A stretch of DNA of 7,718 bases, from the NCBI RefSeq assembly GCF_000282995.1, contig NZ_ALEE01000652.1, forward strand, positions 1 to 7,718, read 5' to 3'. The position numbers and the translations under genes were made by a program. The DNA is from Melaminivora alkalimesophila. Its GTDB lineage: Bacteria; Pseudomonadota; Gammaproteobacteria; Burkholderiales; Burkholderiaceae_C. Shown here piece by piece: positions 5,805 to 7,718 of this stretch. How positions within the stretch are numbered: position 1 is the first letter of the stretch; every line of letters begins with the position of its first letter. The notes below the pieces were generated by a model. It was not told the origin of the DNA and did not search any database. It worked only from the letters and a program-made list of their open reading frames with translations.

Positions 5805-6161
5805 ATGCCGGCGCAACCAGACACCACCCTCTCCCTCATCGAAGCGCAGCTGCAGGCCTTGCAGGCTGCGCTTTTGTCTTCCGACGCCCCGGCCCTGGAA
5901 CAGGGGTCACAAAGGCTGCGCGAGGCGGCCGCGGCGTTGCTGCAGCTGCAAGCCGCCCAGCCGCTGGGGCCGACGCACGCAGCGCGGGTGCGCGCCCTGG
6001 CAGGCCAGCTCGGGCAGCTGCGCGACCAGCTGGCGCGGGCGCTCGCGCTGACCCAGCAGCAGGCGCAATCCCTGCTGCCGCCGCTCGATGACGTGACCTA
6101 CGGACCGGATTCCGGCAGGGCGGGCGCGCCGGGGGCGCGCATCTACCGCGCGCCGGGCTGA
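5805..6161 (+). CDS. flgN: Flagellar junction-protein chaperone FlgN
   Basis: Probable cytoplasmic type III export chaperone for the hook-filament junction proteins FlgK and FlgL. It is 118 residues, somewhat shorter than the about 140 of enterics. It is almost wholly helical and rich in Leu, Gln and Ala with heptad-like spacing (LIEAQLQALQAALLSSDAPA, LREAAAALLQLQAAQP, ARVRALAGQLGQLRDQLARA), as in FlgN. A disordered Gly/Pro/Arg tail follows from about residue 95. Sequence identity to FlgN is weak by nature in this family, so the call leans on size, helical pattern and position directly behind flgM. AAAGG (5796-5800) lies 4 nt before the ATG. It runs convergent with fliA. Confidence 0.8.
   Translation: MPAQPDTTLSLIEAQLQALQAALLSSDAPALEQGSQRLREAAAALLQLQAAQPLGPTHAARVRALAGQLGQLRDQLARALALTQQQAQSLLPPLDDVTYGPDSGRAGAPGARIYRAPG
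6134..6154. repeat. GC-rich inverted repeat at the 3' end of flgN
   Basis: The arms ggcgcgc (6134-6140) and gcgcgcc (6148-6154) are perfect reverse complements around a 7-base centre. They lie inside the last codons of flgN, just before the stop. In RNA this would form a very stable 7-bp hairpin on either strand. It may help protect or terminate the convergent transcripts, or may be a by-product of GC-rich tail codons. Confidence 0.4.
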
Positions 6162-6168
6162 ACGCACC

Positions 6169-6189
6169 CCCGTCCGCATACGGGACGGG
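6169..6189. terminator. Possible bidirectional terminator between flgN and fliA
   Basis: The 59-base gap between two converging genes contains a perfect 7-bp stem, cccgtcc (6169-6175) and ggacggg (6183-6189), with a 7-base loop. The position is right for ending both the flgAMN and the fliA transcripts. No T-run follows on either strand, so intrinsic termination is not assured. The rest of the gap shows nothing recognisable. Confidence 0.4.
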
Positions 6190-6220
6190 ACGCAGGCACC
6201 GGCAGGCGGCCCGGCGCCTC

Positions 6221-6937
6221 TCAGTGGGCGCGCATCTTGGTGCGCAGGCGCGCGATCGCCTGGCTATGCAGCTGGCAGACGCGCGACTCGGTCACGCCCA
6301 GGACGGCGGCGATCTCCTTGAGGTTCATGTCCTGCTCGTAGTACATGCCCATGATGTACTGCTCGCGCTCGGGCAGCGCCTGGATGGCGGCCACCAGCGA
6401 GGCGCGCAGGCGCTGGTCGCGCAGCAGCGCCATCGGGTCGGCGGCGTCGTCGGCGACATGGCGGTCCAGGAAACCCTCGTCTTCCTCGCTGCCGCGGTGC
6501 ATGTCCTCCAGATACACCAGTTGCGTGCCGCGCACCTTGCCCAGCAGGGTCTGGTAGTCCTGCAGGCTGATGCCCAGCTCCTCGGCGATCTCCGACTCCA
6601 GCGGGCTGCGCCCCAGGCGCTGCTCGACGCGGTGCAGGGCCTGCTCGATCTCCTTCTGGCTCTTGCGCGAGCTGCGGCTCATCCAGTCGCCGGCGCGCAG
6701 CTCATCGAGCATGGCGCCGCGGATGCGCTGGCTGGCGAAGGTCTCGAACTGCACGCCCTGCGCCACCTCGTAGCGCGACAGCGCATCCGTCAGGCCGATC
6801 ATGCCGACCTGGATCAGGTCGTCCAGTTCGACGTTGGCCGGAAGCTTGGCGATCATGTGGTGCGCGATGCGCCGCACCAGCGGCAGGTGCTGGTGAAAGA
6901 GGGCGTCGCGGTCGAGCTGGCCTTTCGCGGTGTACAT
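6221..6937 (-). CDS. fliA: RNA polymerase sigma factor FliA (sigma-28)
   Basis: Directs RNA polymerase to late flagellar promoters (filament, motor, chemotaxis) and is inhibited by FlgM. It is 238 residues (239 in E. coli). It starts MYTAKGQLDRDALFHQHLPL. Region 2 (about residues 14-85) has LVRRIAHHMIAKLPANVELD, DLIQVGMIGLTDALSRYE and FETFASQRIRGAMLDELR, then DWMSRSSRKS. Region 3 includes RLGRSPLESEIAEELGISL. Region 4 (about 185-235) is intact, with LPEREQYIMGMYYEQDMNLK and the helix-turn-helix EIAAVLGVTESRVCQLHSQA. The ATG has AAGAAG at 6942-6947 and is 11 nt after the stop of the upstream gene, so the two are probably cotranscribed and perhaps coupled. An in-frame ATG eight codons upstream overlaps that gene and lacks a ribosome site. 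Confidence 0.97.
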   Translation of the reverse strand: MYTAKGQLDRDALFHQHLPLVRRIAHHMIAKLPANVELDDLIQVGMIGLTDALSRYEVAQGVQFETFASQRIRGAMLDELRAGDWMSRSSRKSQKEIEQALHRVEQRLGRSPLESEIAEELGISLQDYQTLLGKVRGTQLVYLEDMHRGSEEDEGFLDRHVADDAADPMALLRDQRLRASLVAAIQALPEREQYIMGMYYEQDMNLKEIAAVLGVTESRVCQLHSQAIARLRTKMRAH

Positions 6938-6948
6938 CGTGCTTCTTG

Positions 6949-7716
6949 TCAGTGGCTGCATTCCGGGAAGAAGGAGGCGCACGCGTCCCGCCCGAAGGGC
7001 AGGCAGCCCCCCTGGCGTTCGCCGGCCGTGTCCATGGTGCAGCCGTTCTCCAGCAGTTGCAAGGCCAGGCGCTGGATGTCCTGCAGGCGTCCGGGGGCCA
7101 CGACGGTGCCGTGGCAGCGCAGGCCCAGATGCTGGCGCGCGCTGCGCTGCAGGGCCTGCAGCGCCTCGGTCGTCTGCCGGTCGGCGGCTGGCACGGCGTG
7201 CGGGCGCAGCGCGGCGACCATGCAGCGAGAGATCGCGGCATGCAGCACCAGGTGCTTGAGCTGGCGGTAGCCGGCCACCATGCCGCGCGCGCGCGGGCCG
7301 GTCACGACCAGCGGCACGCAATCGCGCCGGTGCTGCACCAGCGGGGCGAGCTGCTCGGCGCTGGCGTGCAGGGCCACCGCCGCGTAGTTGCGAAACAGGG
7401 GCGCCAGGGGCGCCAGGGGATCGGCGGCGCCGGTCGAGCGGTCGCGCCGGGCGAGGCGGGCCAGCCCGCGCGCAGCCGGGACGATGGCGAGCGCCGAGCT
7501 GGCGCCCGGGTCGGGCTCGCCGGGCCAGGGCATGCCGGCAAGCAACTCGGCCAGCCCGGGCGCGTGACGCCCCTCGGCGGCACTGCCGTCCAGCACGATG
7601 ACCGGGTAGGACAAGCGCTGCAGCACGGCGCACAGCTGCCACAGCAGCTCCAGCGCCGCGGGGTTCGGCGTGGCCGGGCAGACCACGGGCAAGAGCCGCA
7701 GCGGCTGCTCGGCCAT
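6949..7716 (-). CDS. FlhG/FleN-like protein lacking the P-loop, cysteine-rich C-terminus
   Basis: A 255-residue protein encoded immediately before fliA, where flhF-flhG often stand. I do not recognise it with confidence. Residues about 11-45 have the shape of the first strand, helix and second strand of a MinD/FlhG ATPase (VVCP..., helix LELLWQLCAVLQRL, strand PVIVLDGS). Where FlhG has GKGGVGKT, this has PATPNPAA, so the Walker A lysine is missing. Residues about 134-155 (VPLVVTGPRARGMVAGYRQL then KH) resemble the FlhG block VVVTEPTS...AYALIK. The C-terminal 30 residues hold four cysteines (C226, C238, C246, C253). No signal peptide or membrane segment. A possible role is flagellar number or placement, or FliA expression, without ATP hydrolysis; this is inference. 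A TGA at 7716-7718 overlaps its ATG, suggesting coupling to an upstream gene, possibly flhF or flhG. Confidence 0.7.
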   Translation of the reverse strand: MAEQPLRLLPVVCPATPNPAALELLWQLCAVLQRLSYPVIVLDGSAAEGRHAPGLAELLAGMPWPGEPDPGASSALAIVPAARGLARLARRDRSTGAADPLAPLAPLFRNYAAVALHASAEQLAPLVQHRRDCVPLVVTGPRARGMVAGYRQLKHLVLHAAISRCMVAALRPHAVPAADRQTTEALQALQRSARQHLGLRCHGTVVAPGRLQDIQRLALQLLENGCTMDTAGERQGGCLPFGRDACASFFPECSH

Positions 7717-7718
7717 CA

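Noticed and set aside
4442..5839. Minus-strand open frame of 465 codons opposite flgA and flgM
   Set aside because: Arg/Gly/Ala-rich with no motif; flgA and flgM on the plus strand carry family motifs, a signal peptide and ribosome sites.
6224..7270. Plus-strand open frame of 348 codons opposite fliA
   Set aside because: It is the reverse of a complete, well-conserved sigma-28 gene and has no recognisable domain.

Overview
This window is part of the flagellar gene cluster of a high-GC betaproteobacterium, most likely a member of the Burkholderiales/Comamonadaceae (the Acidovorax–Delftia–Alicycliphilus type). The family-level guess rests on protein character and gene order alone, since no database search was possible. 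All strongly supported genes belong to the bacterial flagellum. I see no insertion sequence, CRISPR array, tRNA or rRNA, and no gene-free stretch longer than 216 bases.

Layout, left to right. Positions 1-4381 on the minus strand hold the rod/hook operon flgB-flgC-flgD-flgE-flgF-flgG, transcribed right to left. It covers proximal rod, hook cap, hook and distal rod, and flgG runs off the left edge. Gaps between genes are 22-43 nt, as expected for one transcript. Positions 4382-4597 are a divergent control region with two adjacent perfect inverted repeats. Positions 4598-6161 on the plus strand hold flgA (periplasmic P-ring chaperone), flgM (anti-sigma-28) and flgN (hook-filament junction chaperone). 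A good sigma-28-type promoter lies just before flgM. Positions 6162-6220 are a short convergent intergenic region with a hairpin. Positions 6221-7716 on the minus strand hold fliA (sigma-28), preceded by an unusual gene. That gene resembles the MinD-type flagellar regulator FlhG/FleN in outline but has lost its nucleotide-binding P-loop and carries a cysteine-rich C-terminus.

How the genes work together. FlgB, FlgC, FlgF and FlgG build the rod, FlgD caps the growing hook, FlgE forms the hook, and FlgA helps the P ring assemble. FlgM holds FliA inactive until the hook is finished and FlgM is exported. FliA then transcribes late genes, apparently including flgM itself. FlgN delivers the FlgK/FlgL junction proteins. 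The structural operon and the sigma-28/anti-sigma-28 checkpoint therefore sit side by side.

Most of the window is conserved flagellar sequence. The points that stand out are the degenerate FlhG-like protein, the paired dyads between flgB and flgA, and the lower-GC variable middle of flgE.
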